Below, piece by piece: positions 10,612-21,195 of a stretch of DNA of 64,000 bases. Under the pieces are notes generated by a model. That model was not told where the DNA came from. It searched no databases and worked only from the letters and a program-made list of their open reading frames with translations. A program made the translations under genes and the position numbers. Origin of the DNA: Nannobrachium achirus (Eukaryota; Chordata; Actinopteri; Myctophiformes; Myctophidae); contig OY997647.1 in the NCBI GenBank assembly GCA_963921795.1, positions 63,863,997 to 63,927,996 of the forward strand, written 5' to 3'. The stretch's first letter is position 1. Each line of letters begins with the position of its first letter.

Positions 10612-11447
10612 CAGAGAGATCCCCCAGTCTTCTTCACTGCACGATGTAACATCCATATCAACTAGAGATCCCCCAGTCTTCTTCACTGCACGATGTAACA
10701 TCCATATCAACTAGAGATCCCCCAATCTTCTTCACTGCACGATGTAACATCCATACCAACTAGAGATCCCCCAATCTTCTTCACTGCACGATGTAACATC
10801 CATACCAACTAGAGATCCCCCAGTCTTCTTCACTGCACGATGTAACATCCATATCAACTAGAGATCCCCCAATCTTCTTCACTGCACGATGTAACATCCA
10901 TATCAACTAGAGATCCCCCAGTCTTCTTCACTGCACGATGTAACATCCATATCAACTAGAGATCCCCCAGTCTTCTTCACTGCACGATGTAACATCCATA
11001 TCAACTAGAGATCCCCCAGTCTTCTTCACTGCACGATGTAACATCCATACCAACTAGAGATCCCCAATCTTCTTCACTGCACGATGTAACATCCATACCA
11101 ACTAGAGATCCCCCAGTCTTCTTCACTGCACGATGTAACATCCATATCAACTAGAGATCCCCCAATCTTCTTCACTGCACGATGTAACATCCATACCAAC
11201 TAGAGATCCCCCAATCTTCTTCACTGCACGATGTAACATCCATACCAACTAGAGATCCCCCAATCTTCTTCACTGCACGATGTAACATCCATATCAACTA
11301 GAGATCCCCCAATCTTCTTCACTGCACGATGTAACATCCATACCAACTAGAGATCCCCCAATCTTCTTCACTGCACGATGTAACATCCACATCAACTAGA
11401 GATCCCCCAATCTTCTTCACTGCACAATGTAACATCCATACCAACTA
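10612..11447. repeat. 49-bp minisatellite, about 17 copies
   Basis: The unit reads AGAGATCCCCCAGTCTTCTT, then CACTGCACGATGTAACATCC, then ATATCAACT. Copies differ mainly at two sites (CAGTCT or CAATCT; ATATC or ATACC), with a deletion of one C near 11058 and ACGATG to ACAATG in the last copy. The unit length is not a multiple of three and no coding role is supported. Confidence 0.95.
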
Positions 11448-11708
11448 GGGGTGATACAGTAACTGAATCGAAACATTTATTTTAATTTGCAATTATCTAC
11501 TATATCGTATGCAAAAGCAAAATATCGTACCGTTTTGGCTTTGTATCGTTTTAAAATGCGGTAATCGGTATCGACTCGTTTTGCAATGCAAATCATTGAT
11601 TGTATTGAAACTGAGTATTCGTGCCTTGTATTTTTATGACACATTATAACATGTAATTAGATTTTGTTTGTCTGTTTGTGCATGTTTTCTTTTTTTCAAA
11701 ATCTTTAA
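11448..11708. other. A/T-rich TE-like remnant with CGAT words
   Basis: Begins GGGGTGATACAGTAACTGAA and continues with repeated TATCGTA / GTATCG words. This resembles the GATACGAT-rich element at 39290-39790. No open frame. Confidence 0.4.
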
Positions 11709-11763
11709 AAAATAGCAGATGTACAAGCTTGTGATATGCTGTGAGCTTGTACATCTGCTATTT
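11709..11763. repeat. Short palindrome (AGATCTACAAGCTC family)
   Basis: The arms AAATAGCAGATGTACAAGCT and the inverse surround a short centre. This variant has GTAC in place of CTAC. A half copy follows at 11951-11975. Confidence 0.8.
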
Positions 11764-11836
11764 GTGAATAGCCAAAGAAGTATACAATAGGTTAAAATGA
11801 TTGTGGTGCTGTATATGGCATAACATGATGTTCTAA

Positions 11837-12604
11837 ACCATTGGTTCTCAAAGTGTCCTGGGGGGGGTTCCAGGGGGTCCCCAGGAGAAGTAGTTAACAT
11901 AGCATCACAATCATTTGAACCACTTTATCCATTTGTATGTTGGCTTTTAAAAAAATAGCAGATCTACAAGCGCACAGCTTGTGCATGAAAATATTTGAAA
12001 AATATTGATAATGCTTGGAATATTTAGAATAATTTTGATAATTGAGTACCTGAGACGAATAACAGTCGATATTAGATTTTTTTTTTTGATATATATATAT
12101 TTATATTTCACAGACTGTAAACCACAAACTAGTCATTTTTAATCTGTTAAATTGTTAATACAATCTCCCCTCATTTTGTTTAATTGTCGGTTTTAATGTT
12201 ATCTGCTCCCTTTGTCAGCTGAATATTGCTTGTACGGACTTAGACTGTTGTTCCACAAACTGCTGGAGATATAATACTGTTTTTCCACTTTCCATAAGTA
12301 TTATGTCTTATAGTTCCTAATATATATGATTTAAGTAAAAAATCTAATTCAACAAAATGAGAGGGGAGTACATTAAGACTTTAAGAGATTAAAAACTTCT
12401 AGCTTGTGGTTTACAGTCTGGTAAATTAAAAAATATATATCTATATCCAAAATTTTAAAACACGGACTTGGACTGTTATTCGTCTTAGGTACTACATTTT
12501 TTTTAACACAAATGCTATCTTCTGGGGGCATGTTCAGATTGGGGTCCTCGGCCAAACATACATTTGGGGGTCCTTGGCATAAAGGTTAGAGAACCAAGGC
12601 TTAA
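11837..12604. mobile_element. hAT-like non-autonomous element with inner foldback
   Basis: The left end TTGGTTCTCAAAGTGTCC and the right end GGTTAGAGAACCAAG are inverted, and both carry GGGGTCC blocks. Inside, about 12040-12500 folds back on itself: GTACCTGAGACGAATAACAG against its inverse at 12473, and ACAGACTGTAAACCACAA against its inverse at 12400. No target duplication could be read, so the class is inferred from the terminal form. Confidence 0.6.
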
Positions 12605-12704
12605 AGGACGAACCCTCATCTTACAGGATGTCATTTGTATATCGATGTGAGCAGACTTTATTTAACAGGCTAAACATTTATTTTATGTTCTCTCTCTTAT
12701 GCCA

Positions 12705-12747
12705 GTGATCAATGATCATTGATCAGTGATCATTGATCAGTGATCAG
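12705..12747. repeat. Short TGATCATTGATCAG tandem
   Basis: About four overlapping TGATCA-centred units, each itself palindromic. Confidence 0.85.
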
Positions 12748-12848
12748 CCTCCCTGTGCCAAGGTTGGCACCGTGCCCAAGGATGCCTACTCCTGACATAA
12801 GCTTTCACTTCCTGTCGTTTATGGGAAATGTCCTGATCTGCTGTAAAC

Positions 12849-12910
12849 AGCGGGCGGCAGTGGCTCAGGTGCTTTATACTGTACTGTAAATGCACCATTC
12901 ACCCTTTGAA

Positions 12911-12989
<79 letters not shown>

Positions 12990-12990
12990 C
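12849..12990 (+). repeat. SINE head fragment plus (CGCA)n(CA)n
   Basis: GGGCGGCAGTGGCTCAGG at 12851 resembles the tRNA-like head of the SINE at 47034, but the element is cut off after about 30 bases. A compound (CGCA)n then (CA)n microsatellite fills 12910-12986. Confidence 0.5.
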
Positions 12991-13117
12991 AGGGGTGGTG
13001 TTACGTTGCAGCACACACACGTGTTTGTCTTTCTCTCCTGATTTCCTCAAACCAGAGACACTCCTGTTTAGTTTAAAGACATATCGTCTGTTCTGTTGAA
13101 CTCACTATAGTCTGGTG

Positions 13118-13211
13118 CAGTGGTCCTCAAATGGGGGTACGTGTACCCCTAGGGGTACACGCAGGGATGTCAATATTTCATAGCAAAATGCTATAGTCAG
13201 GGGAACCACTG
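13118..13211. mobile_element. 94-bp minimal hAT-type MITE
   Basis: The ends CAGTGGTCCTCAAATGGGG and GGGGAACCACTG are inverted. The flanks GTCTGGTG (13110-13117) and GTCTAGTG (13212-13219) are an 8-bp duplication with one mismatch. A GTACCCCTAGGGGTAC palindrome is near the left end. There is no coding capacity. Confidence 0.7.
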
Positions 13212-13219
13212 GTCTAGTG

Positions 13220-13440
13220 CTGTGGTTCTCAACCTGTGGGTCGGGGACCCCCAGGGGGTCCCCACCTGTTTTTTTTTTTTTTTTTTTGGGGGGGGGGGGG
13301 GGTCTCTAGATTACAGTGAGATTGGAGAGGAGAGGAGAGGAGAGGAGAGGAGAGGAGAGGAGAGGAGAGGAGAGGAGAGGAGAGGAGAGGAGAGGAGAGG
13401 AGAGGAGAGGAGAGGAGAGGAGAGGAGAGGAGAGGAGAAT
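13220..13440. repeat. hAT left-end remnant, poly-T/G, (GGAGA)n
   Basis: A CTGTGGTTCTCAACCTGTGG hAT-type end at 13220 is truncated at a T-run then G-run (13269-13301). A pentanucleotide array of about 22 GGAGA units fills 13324-13438. The repetitive open frames on both strands are artefacts. Confidence 0.85.
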
Positions 13441-13501
13441 TGAGGTGAGAACAAGCATGGTGTCTTATCTTACCATGAGTCACACAATATGGTTAAACAT
13501 T

Positions 13502-13624
<123 letters not shown>

Positions 13625-13705
13625 GGTGCAGGTCAATGTACCACAGTGTTTCATAATGGAGGTGGGGCAGTCCGTCCTCTATAGGATTGAGAACAACACG
13701 TCAGT

Positions 13706-13945
13706 GAGTTGTTTTCACCTTCAACTGAAGAGTCTGGACTCCATTTAGTTTGTTTCACCTTCAACTGAAGAGTCTGGACTCCATTTAGTTTGTTTCACCT
13801 TCAACTGAAGAGTCTGGACTCCATTTAGTTTGTTTCATCTTCAACTGAAGAGTCTGGACTCCATTTAGTTTGTTTCACCTTCAACTGAAGAGTCTGGACT
13901 CCATTTAGTTTGTTTCACCTTCAACTGAAGAGTCTGGACTCCATT
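13706..13945. repeat. 40-bp minisatellite, six copies
   Basis: The unit is TTTCACCTTCAACTGAAGAG, then TCTGGACTCCATTTAGTTTG. Copies are almost identical, with a single CACC to CATC change in one, so the array is young. Confidence 0.95.
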
Positions 13946-14477
13946 TTGCGTCGCCTCGTCAAACAGATCAAAGCGTAAAGATTATTGCAGGGTAAGTGAT
14001 TTTAAACACTGTCTGGTGTTAAAGGGGTTTTTCACCCCTAAAACTACCTTTTTCCTATCGATTACTGACCCCATGGAGACTTGAATTCCTGGATAGTGCG
14101 TGCGTGCGTGCATGCATGCGTGCGTGTTTTTGCACCAGGATGACAAAGTCAAGGCCCGCCCAGCTCTGTCTCAGATTGGCTTGCCATGATATCTGACCCT
14201 AGACCTTAACCAATCATCAATCCTCTTGTCTACACCTAAACCAATCAGAGGTAGAATAGGGTGGGTCATGTCTCTGCTACTTTCAAGGCTTGCTGTGCTG
14301 AGGTTTGAGTGACAGGTGTTTCACCCAGGTGGGTGTGGTTAAACCTAACCCTAAGCTCAAAGCCACGCCCACCTGGATGAAACACCTGGGAAAGAGGGAT
14401 TCTCTCAGAGTGACAGTAGATCACTGGATGACATACTTTTAAGAGACTTAAGTGTTGCTGGTGTTCTCCCCATCATT
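13946..14477. other. Intergenic with (TGCG)n and one hairpin
   Basis: A short (TGCG)n tract lies at 14097-14127. A hairpin lies at 14313-14388 with arms CAGGTGTTTCACCCAGGTGG and inverse, and a CTAACCCTAA centre. The remainder is unassigned. Confidence 0.6.
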
Positions 14478-14860
14478 TTAAACTGTAAAACCAGTAAGAC
14501 TCCCTAATCGGGAGATAAGCGACCATAGGTCGCTTATCTCTACAAATAGGGCAAAAATTTGTTTTTCCAAAATCTTCCTGATCCATGTTGATGACATAAG
14601 TGTAGACATGCTGTGTAGTGATTTTCGTGATTTTAGGGCAAAATCTGTAGGAGCAGTGTCCAAAAATGTGTTTTTAAAAATCGGACTGAAGGTGGCGCTA
14701 TATGGGACAGATTCATGTTGATGGGATGAGTGTAGACATACTGTGTAGCGATTTGCGTGATTTTAGGGCAAAAACTGTAGGAGCAGTGTCCAAAAATGTG
14801 TTTTCAAAATCGGCCTGAAGGTGGCGCTAGAAGAGGGCCATGTGAGAATTGAGGGGTGGG
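14478..14860. repeat. Two 118-bp tandem units in a dispersed element
   Basis: Two copies of a unit (TCATGTTGATG...GTGTAGACAT, then CTGAAGGTGGCGCTA) follow a TAAAACCAGTAAGACT head and an AGATAAGCGACC/GGTCGCTTATCT hairpin. The head reappears inverted at 55848-55882 downstream of NLR copy 2, where AGCGCCACC is also found, so the two places carry the same element family. Confidence 0.65.
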
Positions 14861-15163
14861 GTCTCCGCGTTGCCTTGGCGGACGAATAGGTACCGGCCCC
14901 GGCTGTCCCGGACGCTCCTAGCCCGAGTTACGGCATTTTATTTGAGCTGCAGTGGAGGGGGTCCTCCACTGGGGGCGCCACCACTTTTGCATCCGTTCTG
15001 GAGCACCAGGAGTGGGTGGTCCCCAGGAATTCCCCGTGAGCAGCCCCGTTGGGGTGGTCATTTGGTCATTTTTGCACATTTGGTCATTCTTTACACCTGG
15101 GGGTCCCCCAGGGACCTGGGGGTCCCTGAAGCTCCGGGGGTCCTTGGAGGTTGTAGTTTGGCA

Positions 15164-15164
<1 letters not shown>
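14861..15164. other. G/C-rich flank of the LINE insertion
   Basis: Contains several GGGGGTCC and CCCTCCACTGGGGG words. It could be part of the element at 14478 that the LINE interrupted. No supportable gene. Confidence 0.3.
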
Positions 15165-15200
<36 letters not shown>

Positions 15201-15431
15201 CTTTATTTGTATAGCACCTTTCATGACATGAAATGCAGCTCAAAGTGCTTTACAGAGCATAAAATGAAGCACACGTGCTTAACAGAGAAAAAGTAAATTA
15301 GAAATAAAAAATACATAAAAAAGAGATAAGTAAAATGATTACAATAAAGCAAGAAAAAATAAAGGCATAGAACATTGAAGAACAATTTCAGAGCCGTGCG
15401 GACGTCAATAGCAGCACAGGGATTAAAAAAT

Positions 15432-18400
15432 TTAGCTAAAAGCAAGAGTAAAGAAATAGGTCTTGAGCTGTGCTTTAAAGCTATCCACCGAGGCTGCCTG
15501 TCTTAGGTGTAGTGGTAGTTTATTCCAAGCTGTCGGTCCATAGAAGCAGAAAGCTGCTTCACCATATTTTTTATATGTCATTGTTGGCACCTCAAGTAGG
15601 TCTGCACTAGAGGACCTGAGTGGGCGGGTTGGAACATATCTATGCAGGCAGTTATAGAGGTACGAAGGTGCCAGACCATTTAGAGCTTTATAAACAAGTA
15701 AAAGAATTTTAAAATCAATCCTAAAAACAACCGGGAGCCAGTGTAGCGACGCTAAAACTGGAGTAATATGTTCTCTTATCTTAGTTTTTGTTAAAACTCT
15801 GGCTGCTGCATTTTGAACAAGTTGTAATCTGTCAGTTGTTTTCTTTGGCAGACCAGAGAGAAGTGCGTTGCAGTAATCAAGCCGAGAGAAAACAAAAGCG
15901 TGGATCAGCGTTTTTGCATCGTTCAGCGACAGATAGGCTCTAATTCGCGCAATATTTCTAAGGTGAAAGAAGGCAATCTTCGTGACATGATTAATGTGTG
16001 TATTAAAATTTAATTCAGCATCAATGATCACCCCCAGGTTCTTAACAGAGGTGTTATTTTCTTTAGCCAGGTTACCAAGTCTATTTATTATTGATTCTCT
16101 CTGGGCAGTAGAACCTATTATGAGAACTTCTGTCTTGTCCTCATTTAGCTTGAGAAAGTTCTCACTCATCCAGCATTTTATGCTGGACACGCACGTCAGC
16201 AATGGGTCTAGAGCACAGGGGTCGTCCGTAGCCACCGAAAGGTACAACTGGGTGTCATCAGCATAGAAATGGAAATTCACACCGTGAGCGGAAATAAGTT
16301 CTCCCAGCGGCAGTATATAGAGGGAGAATAATAAAGGACCAAGAATCGAGCCCTGTGGAATACCAGAGCAGATGTTGTGTTTGTTTGACTCGAAGTCAGC
16401 TAGATTAACAGAGTAGCTTCTGCCTGTCAGATAAGAGCAAAACCAGGACAGAGCTGTACCTGACAGTCCTACCCAGTGTTCGAGACGTTGTATTAGAATT
16501 GTATGGTCAATTGTGTCAAAAGCCGCCGATTGGTCCAGCAGTAGGAGAACGGACACATCTTTGTTATCAGCAGCCACCCTAAGATCATTAATAACTTTTA
16601 AAAGTGCAGTTTCTGTGCTGTGTCCTTTCCTGAAGCCGGATTGGAATTTGTTGTGCACCTTATTGTTCTGCAGAAACACATCCAATTGATGAAAGATAAT
16701 TTTTTCTAGGACCTTGCCCAGAAAAGGCAAATTAGAGATGGGTCGATAATTATCCAGCACGGACGGGTCAAGGTTGGGTTTTTTGAGTAAGGGTTTAACT
16801 ACAGCCGTTTTCAGTGAGTCTGGAAAGACACCTGATTGTATAGAGCTGTTTACTATTTTTAGGATATCTTCAATAACACAGTCTACAACCTCTTTAAGAA
16901 ACGGCGTGGGTATTGCATCCAGCGAGCAAGAAGACCATGTCATTTGCGATATGGTTTTACGAAGTTCCTCTTCATCAATTGCACAAAATGATACTAGGCT
17001 CCCCCTAGATTTATCGATGCTTTTACACATGGCACCATTAACCGCATTTGCATTTGTGACAGTATTATTCATAATACCAGCTCGAATGTTAACAATTTTG
17101 TTGTCAAAGAAGGATGCAAACTCATTACACTTTGCTTTAGAGGCAGGGAGTGACTGCGCTTGTAGGACTGGGGGGGGTTTAAAAGGCGTTCAATGGTAGA
17201 GAATAAGACCCTAGCATTGTTCTTATTCTCATTAATAATTCCGGAAAAATAGGCCTGCCTAGCCAGACGCATGGTTTTATTATAGGTGGCTGTTGACGCC
17301 TTAAATATCTGTAGGTGGATAGTTAATTTATTTTTTCTCCAAGCTCGCTCTGCTCTGCGGCATTGTTTTTTGAGTGAACGTATATGATCGTTTATCCAGG
17401 GTGTTACTTTGGAATTATATTTCTTTTTAGTTTTCATAGGAGCCACTATATCCAGAGCTGACTCCAATTTAAGATTAAAACGTTGAACCATATCATTTAC
17501 TGAGGGAATATCAGGAAGGCGGGGTGCACATGCAAGAAGGCTGGCAAACTCTTCTGCTGCCGAGGAACCGAAAAATCTCTTTTTTATAGTATATTCTCTA
17601 TTGTTTTTTTTCTAGATCAGAGACAGTCATATTAAAACACAGTAAATAGTGGTCTGATAAATCAGGCTTAGCGATAATCCTGTCCATAGAAATATTTAGC
17701 CCTTTAGAGATCACAAGATCAAGGGTGTGGCCTTGATTGTGGGTTGGCCCGGTAACATGCTGATCAAAATCAAGGGAATGCAGTAACTGTAAGAAACTCA
17801 TAGCTGTAAGATCAGTAACAGTGTCCACATGCAAGTTAGTATCACCAGCAATAAGGGTTCTCTCATAGTCCGTGGAACAGATAGATAGAAGTTCAGATAT
17901 TTCTGTAAGAAATAAGGCTTTGCTACATTTTGGTGGGCGATATATCGTAATCATTAGAACAGAGGATTGACTCTCAAATAAGTTAGCTTGATATTCAAAG
18001 GATGAAAAACTTCCAAAGGACAGGCACTTGAATTTAAAAATGTCAGAGAAAATGTATGCCAAGCCTCCGCCTCTTTTTCCTTCGCGCACTGATTGAATAA
18101 AGTGATAGTTTGGTGGGCAGGCGACGCCAAGTGCAAAAGCTCCATCGTTGCCCAGCCATGTCTCTGTTAAAAAGATTATATCTAATTTCTCTTCACAGAT
18201 TATATCATTTACAGAGGAGGACTTGTTTAAAAGTGACCTGATGTTAAAAAGTGCCAGGTTTATTTTATGACATTTTACTGTACTATAGCCCCTACAGGGA
18301 ATGTAAGTTAAGTTAGCTAAATTAGCAGAGCCACTGCTTATCCTGGACTCTCTATTTGAAATTACAGTAGAAATGTTGTGAGCCTGCTTAATAAAAGCGC

Positions 18401-18458
18401 TTGAAGGAGCATCGGGTCCAGATACGTTAGTTGCTGGGTATAATGGACCCAGCTGACA
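15432..18458 (-). CDS. LINE ORF2: APE endonuclease and reverse transcriptase
   Basis: The endonuclease part (about 18290-17600) shows FNIRSLLNK, FLTETWLG, TIYRPP, LIAGDTNLHVD, HTLDLVIS and LSDHYLL, covering the usual N, E, Y, D/N and SDH positions. The central segment (17491-17069) is the basic linker. The RT part (17072-15432) shows NYRPISNLPF, FQSGFRKGHSTETALL, SAAFDTIDH, GIPQGSILGPLLFSLY and HFYADDTQLY, so the catalytic YADD is present. The frame changes at an A8 run (about 17604-17611) and again at a G/C run (about 17170-17177). Single-base indels or sequencing errors explain both. The endonuclease frame is the same as ORF1 and is separated from it by one TGA (18461-18459). I see no ATG in that frame before the endonuclease; an overlapping TGATG gives only a short peptide in another frame. 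Confidence 0.85.
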
Positions 18459-20330
18459 TCAACGGCTAAACGTATTGTCCAGCTGGGAGGCCTGGGTCTT
18501 CTGTCGTTGTGGTCGTGGAGGGATGGGTGGGGGCGAAAACACCCAGGCCACAGATTTCTGGGGCACGGCCGGGGCAATTTCAGGCGTTTTCAGGGATGGT
18601 GGTTGTGGTGCCGGGCGTTTGTCCTGTGGTGGTTGTGCCGCCGGGCCATTGACCGTGTGTCTGGCCGGGGTCATTTTTAACGCAGTGTTAATGAGTTCAT
18701 TCATTCCATTCGTGAATTCTAGAAGAGGCATTGGAGATAGGGAGAAAGAGGAGGATTGGGGTGATGGGGCGGTTGTACCCGCCCCCTCCTCTTCCTCTGT
18801 CAACTCTCCGTTGTCAGTTGCCAGTTCACTTTGCTCACTGTTCGGGCCAGCCACGGCTGAAGCAGGGAATCCACAAAACTCTTCTTCATTACTGTCCTCT
18901 TCGAACATTTCCCTGAGTGACTCCAACTCTGCATTCATTCGTCTACTCCACTCTTCAGCGGAGATGTTGTCCATATTCAGTTCCTCGTCAGGGAGGGCAG
19001 GGACAACGGTAGCTCCTCCGTTCACCATAATCAGTTCCTCGTCAGGGAGGGCAGGGACAACGGTAGCTCCTCCGTTCACCAAGGCCGTTCCCCCCTCGGC
19101 CGAGGGGGGCAGTTCAGTAACCATACTGTCATGCTCGTCAGGGAGGGCAGGGACAACGGAAGCTCCTCCGTTCACCATAATCAGTTCCTCGTCAGGGAGG
19201 GCAGGGACAACGGTAGCTCCTCCGTTCACCAAGGCCGTTCCCCCCTCGGCCGGGGGGGGCAGTTCAGTAACCATAACACTATCTCTTGTTATGGATTCTT
19301 CGTGGTTTGCAGATAAGAGTTGTTCATCACAATCTGTTGTTTTGGATTGTTGTGTTCTGGCCAAGGCCAGAGCATGGAAAACATTCTGCAAAAATAGCTT
19401 TGCTCCTAGCTTATTTAGTTGCCGTTCATCAGCAAATAGGTGTCTTCTGTCGAAGAAAAAACTGAAGTTGTCAATAAAATGCACATTTTTGTCGGTGCAT
19501 GCAGCTAAAAGCCATTTGCTCAGAGAGAACAGTCTGCTGAAATTCTCGTCTGTGCCTCTCATAGGCGGTAGGGGACCGCTGATCCATAGCTCTATGTCAC
19601 TGTTCAGGAAGCTCAATGTGTTGAATAGAGCCCTGAAATTCTCCTTTAAGATTTCTGACTGTTTTTCTTCTGTGTCACATGTGCCAGTATGTAGAATCAG
19701 GGTTTTCACCGTTTGGTGTTTGTTGACAAGATCCAGAATTCTGTCTTTCATGTCAGAGACTGTGTCTTTGGGAAAACACATAACTTTTGCCTTCTTCTTT
19801 CTTATGCTTTTGACACCTTTTAAAGCAGCATCGCCCACAATCAAAATGTCAGGATCAGTCACTGAGGTGGTTCTTACCCTGCTGGGTGGGACGTTCTTTC
19901 TGTCAACAGGGGGACTTCGGGGGGCTTCTAGCAGCTGCTCTGTTAGCCAGCTTGGGGAGATGCTACCCCTGTCATCCTCGGCCAGTGGCATGAATCTGTT
20001 TGCCAGCTGCACACTCGGTGTGTGTGGAGATTGGACTGCGTTTGACTTTTTAGCAGTGTTTTTCCCCTTGGCAGTTGCCCATTTATGAAGGGGGGTGGAA
20101 GCAGCGCTGTGCCGGGGTAATGCCGGCCATTCGTCGGTGATAAGAGGGCTTTGGGAGGGTGTCCTGCCCGTCGTCCGTTCTTTCATCTTTGGCTTTGCAC
20201 CAAGGGAATTCCAGGCGAGTGGTTTATCCAGTCTTCGGGTTTGTTTTAATTGGAATATTTCCGTTTCAAGCACTGCAATCCTCTGAAGCAGTTTCTGATA
20301 AACCCCTGTTGAAATGGTAGGGCCGGCCAT
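18459..20330 (-). CDS. LINE ORF1: coiled coil plus SGNH-like domain
   Basis: 623 residues. Residues about 8-30 (YQKLLQRIAVLETEIFQLKQ) look like a short coiled coil. A basic S/T/P-rich linker follows. Residues about 160-330 resemble the SGNH/GDSL esterase-like domain known from ORF1 of some CR1/L2 LINEs: DILIVGDAALKG at the usual GDS block, LILHTGTCDT at the GxND block, and LFADERQLNKLGAKLF at the terminal D-x-x-H block. The expected serine (GDA), asparagine (GTCD) and histidine (DERQ) are all replaced, so an active esterase is unlikely. The C-terminal half holds a near-identical repeat (see 18978-19275) and a proline-rich PPIPPRPQRQ tail. ORF1 proteins of this kind usually bind nucleic acid or membranes; the role here is inferred. 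Confidence 0.75.
   Translation of the reverse strand: MAGPTISTGVYQKLLQRIAVLETEIFQLKQTRRLDKPLAWNSLGAKPKMKERTTGRTPSQSPLITDEWPALPRHSAASTPLHKWATAKGKNTAKKSNAVQSPHTPSVQLANRFMPLAEDDRGSISPSWLTEQLLEAPRSPPVDRKNVPPSRVRTTSVTDPDILIVGDAALKGVKSIRKKKAKVMCFPKDTVSDMKDRILDLVNKHQTVKTLILHTGTCDTEEKQSEILKENFRALFNTLSFLNSDIELWISGPLPPMRGTDENFSRLFSLSKWLLAACTDKNVHFIDNFSFFFDRRHLFADERQLNKLGAKLFLQNVFHALALARTQQSKTTDCDEQLLSANHEESITRDSVMVTELPPPAEGGTALVNGGATVVPALPDEELIMVNGGASVVPALPDEHDSMVTELPPSAEGGTALVNGGATVVPALPDEELIMVNGGATVVPALPDEELNMDNISAEEWSRRMNAELESLREMFEEDSNEEEFCGFPASAVAGPNSEQSELATDNGELTEEEEGAGTTAPSPQSSSFSLSPMPLLEFTNGMNELINTALKMTPARHTVNGPAAQPPQDKRPAPQPPSLKTPEIAPAVPQKSVAWVFSPPPIPPRPQRQKTQASQLDNTFSR
18978..19275 (-). repeat. 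In-frame tandem repeat inside LINE ORF1
   Basis: Four copies of a unit encoding VNGGATVVPALPDEE, arranged as two larger blocks (about 165 bp each) that include VTELPPPAEGGTALV. The blocks differ by very few bases, so the expansion is recent. Confidence 0.85.
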
Positions 20331-20345
20331 CTTGCTAGTTAGCTA

Positions 20346-20713
20346 GATGCTACGTATCCAGTCACCAAGTGGCAAAAAATAGTATATTGCAGTACCAATA
20401 TACTATGCAGGTAAGGAGTGTGTGCAAAATTTGGCATGGATGGGGGCAACGGTTGTGGAGATATGAGCAGGGCAAAAGTGTGACGTGTGACGGAGAGACA
20501 GACAGACAGACAGACAGCCGGTGGAGGTTTTGGTAGTAAATGCGAGCTACGGTCGCAATGATGTCACAACACAGGTTAAAGTCACTATTAAGTTGCAGAG
20601 TTAGTTTGTTTGTATTGATATTGTTGCATTGATTATATTGACTACATTGTAGGGAGTGTTCATGCACACCTGTGCTCAACTAGACCTGACCTGATTACCT
20701 GAAAGCTAACCAT
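20346..20713. other. Right flank of LINE, (GACA)n
   Basis: A short (GACA)n tract at 20494-20517 sits inside DNA resembling dispersed fish elements with GGAGATATGAGCAGGGCAAAA words. No gene. Confidence 0.45.
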
Positions 20714-21195
20714 CAGTGGCGTCAGTTCAGAAAAAGCTAAGGTATGGCAACATGACTGGTGTCTTTGCCATACCTTAGCAACAGGCATGATACATTTATT
20801 TTAAGAATGTATTTCTTCTTCCGTTTCTACGGTTTCTTGGGCTGGATATGGCAGCCTGGAATGGTTGTTCAAGTGCAGCTAAACTTGGTATGTTAGTAAA
20901 CGTGCCACAACAATAATGCATTGCACCTGTGCAGCTGACCTGTGGAACCCGGGAATATACCATTCTGTCAAGATGGGGAGAATACAAGTGTGGAGAATAT
21001 AATTATAATACCTTGTTAAAGTGACCATTCTGTTAAATGTTGCATTTATAGTTATGTTACTGCAACAACATAATAACCAGCACAGATTGACAAAGAGACA
21101 TTCATGGATTTATATTTAAAATTAACTATTATTTCCCCCCCTGGACCCAGAGTATGGCAGCTGCATACCCCTGCCATACCCAATTGACGCCCCTG
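20714..21195. mobile_element. hAT-type non-autonomous element, perfect 8-bp TSD
   Basis: 482 bp with ends CAGTGGCGTCAGTTC and CAATTGACGCCCCTG. It is flanked by CTAACCAT at 20706-20713 and again at 21196-21203. GGTATGGCA words recur near both ends (20741, 20765, 21153). No transposase frame. Confidence 0.85.

Larger units (their letters stand above)
15165..20345 (-). mobile_element. Nearly full-length L2-clade LINE
   Basis: About 5.2 kb in minus orientation. The 3' end is at the left, a (TTA)n tail (15165-15198) preceded on the element strand by the AAAGTGCTTT/CTATACAAATAAAG-type tail common to fish L2-like LINEs. It has two coding regions: ORF1 (18459-20330) and ORF2 with APE endonuclease then reverse transcriptase. 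A short 5' leader precedes the ORF1 ATG at 20330. No target duplication was evident, as is common for this clade. Apart from two homopolymer frame changes in ORF2 it looks whole, so the insertion is young or these are sequence errors. L2 assignment rests on the RT motif spelling and tail and was not tested by phylogeny. Confidence 0.9.

Noticed and set aside
10612-11447. Regular repeats considered as a CRISPR-like array
   Set aside because: Units are head to tail without unique spacers and the genome is a vertebrate.
18475-20088. 537-residue plus-strand open frame
   Set aside because: It is antisense to LINE ORF1, S/G-rich without domains, and mirrors the coding repeats on the other strand.
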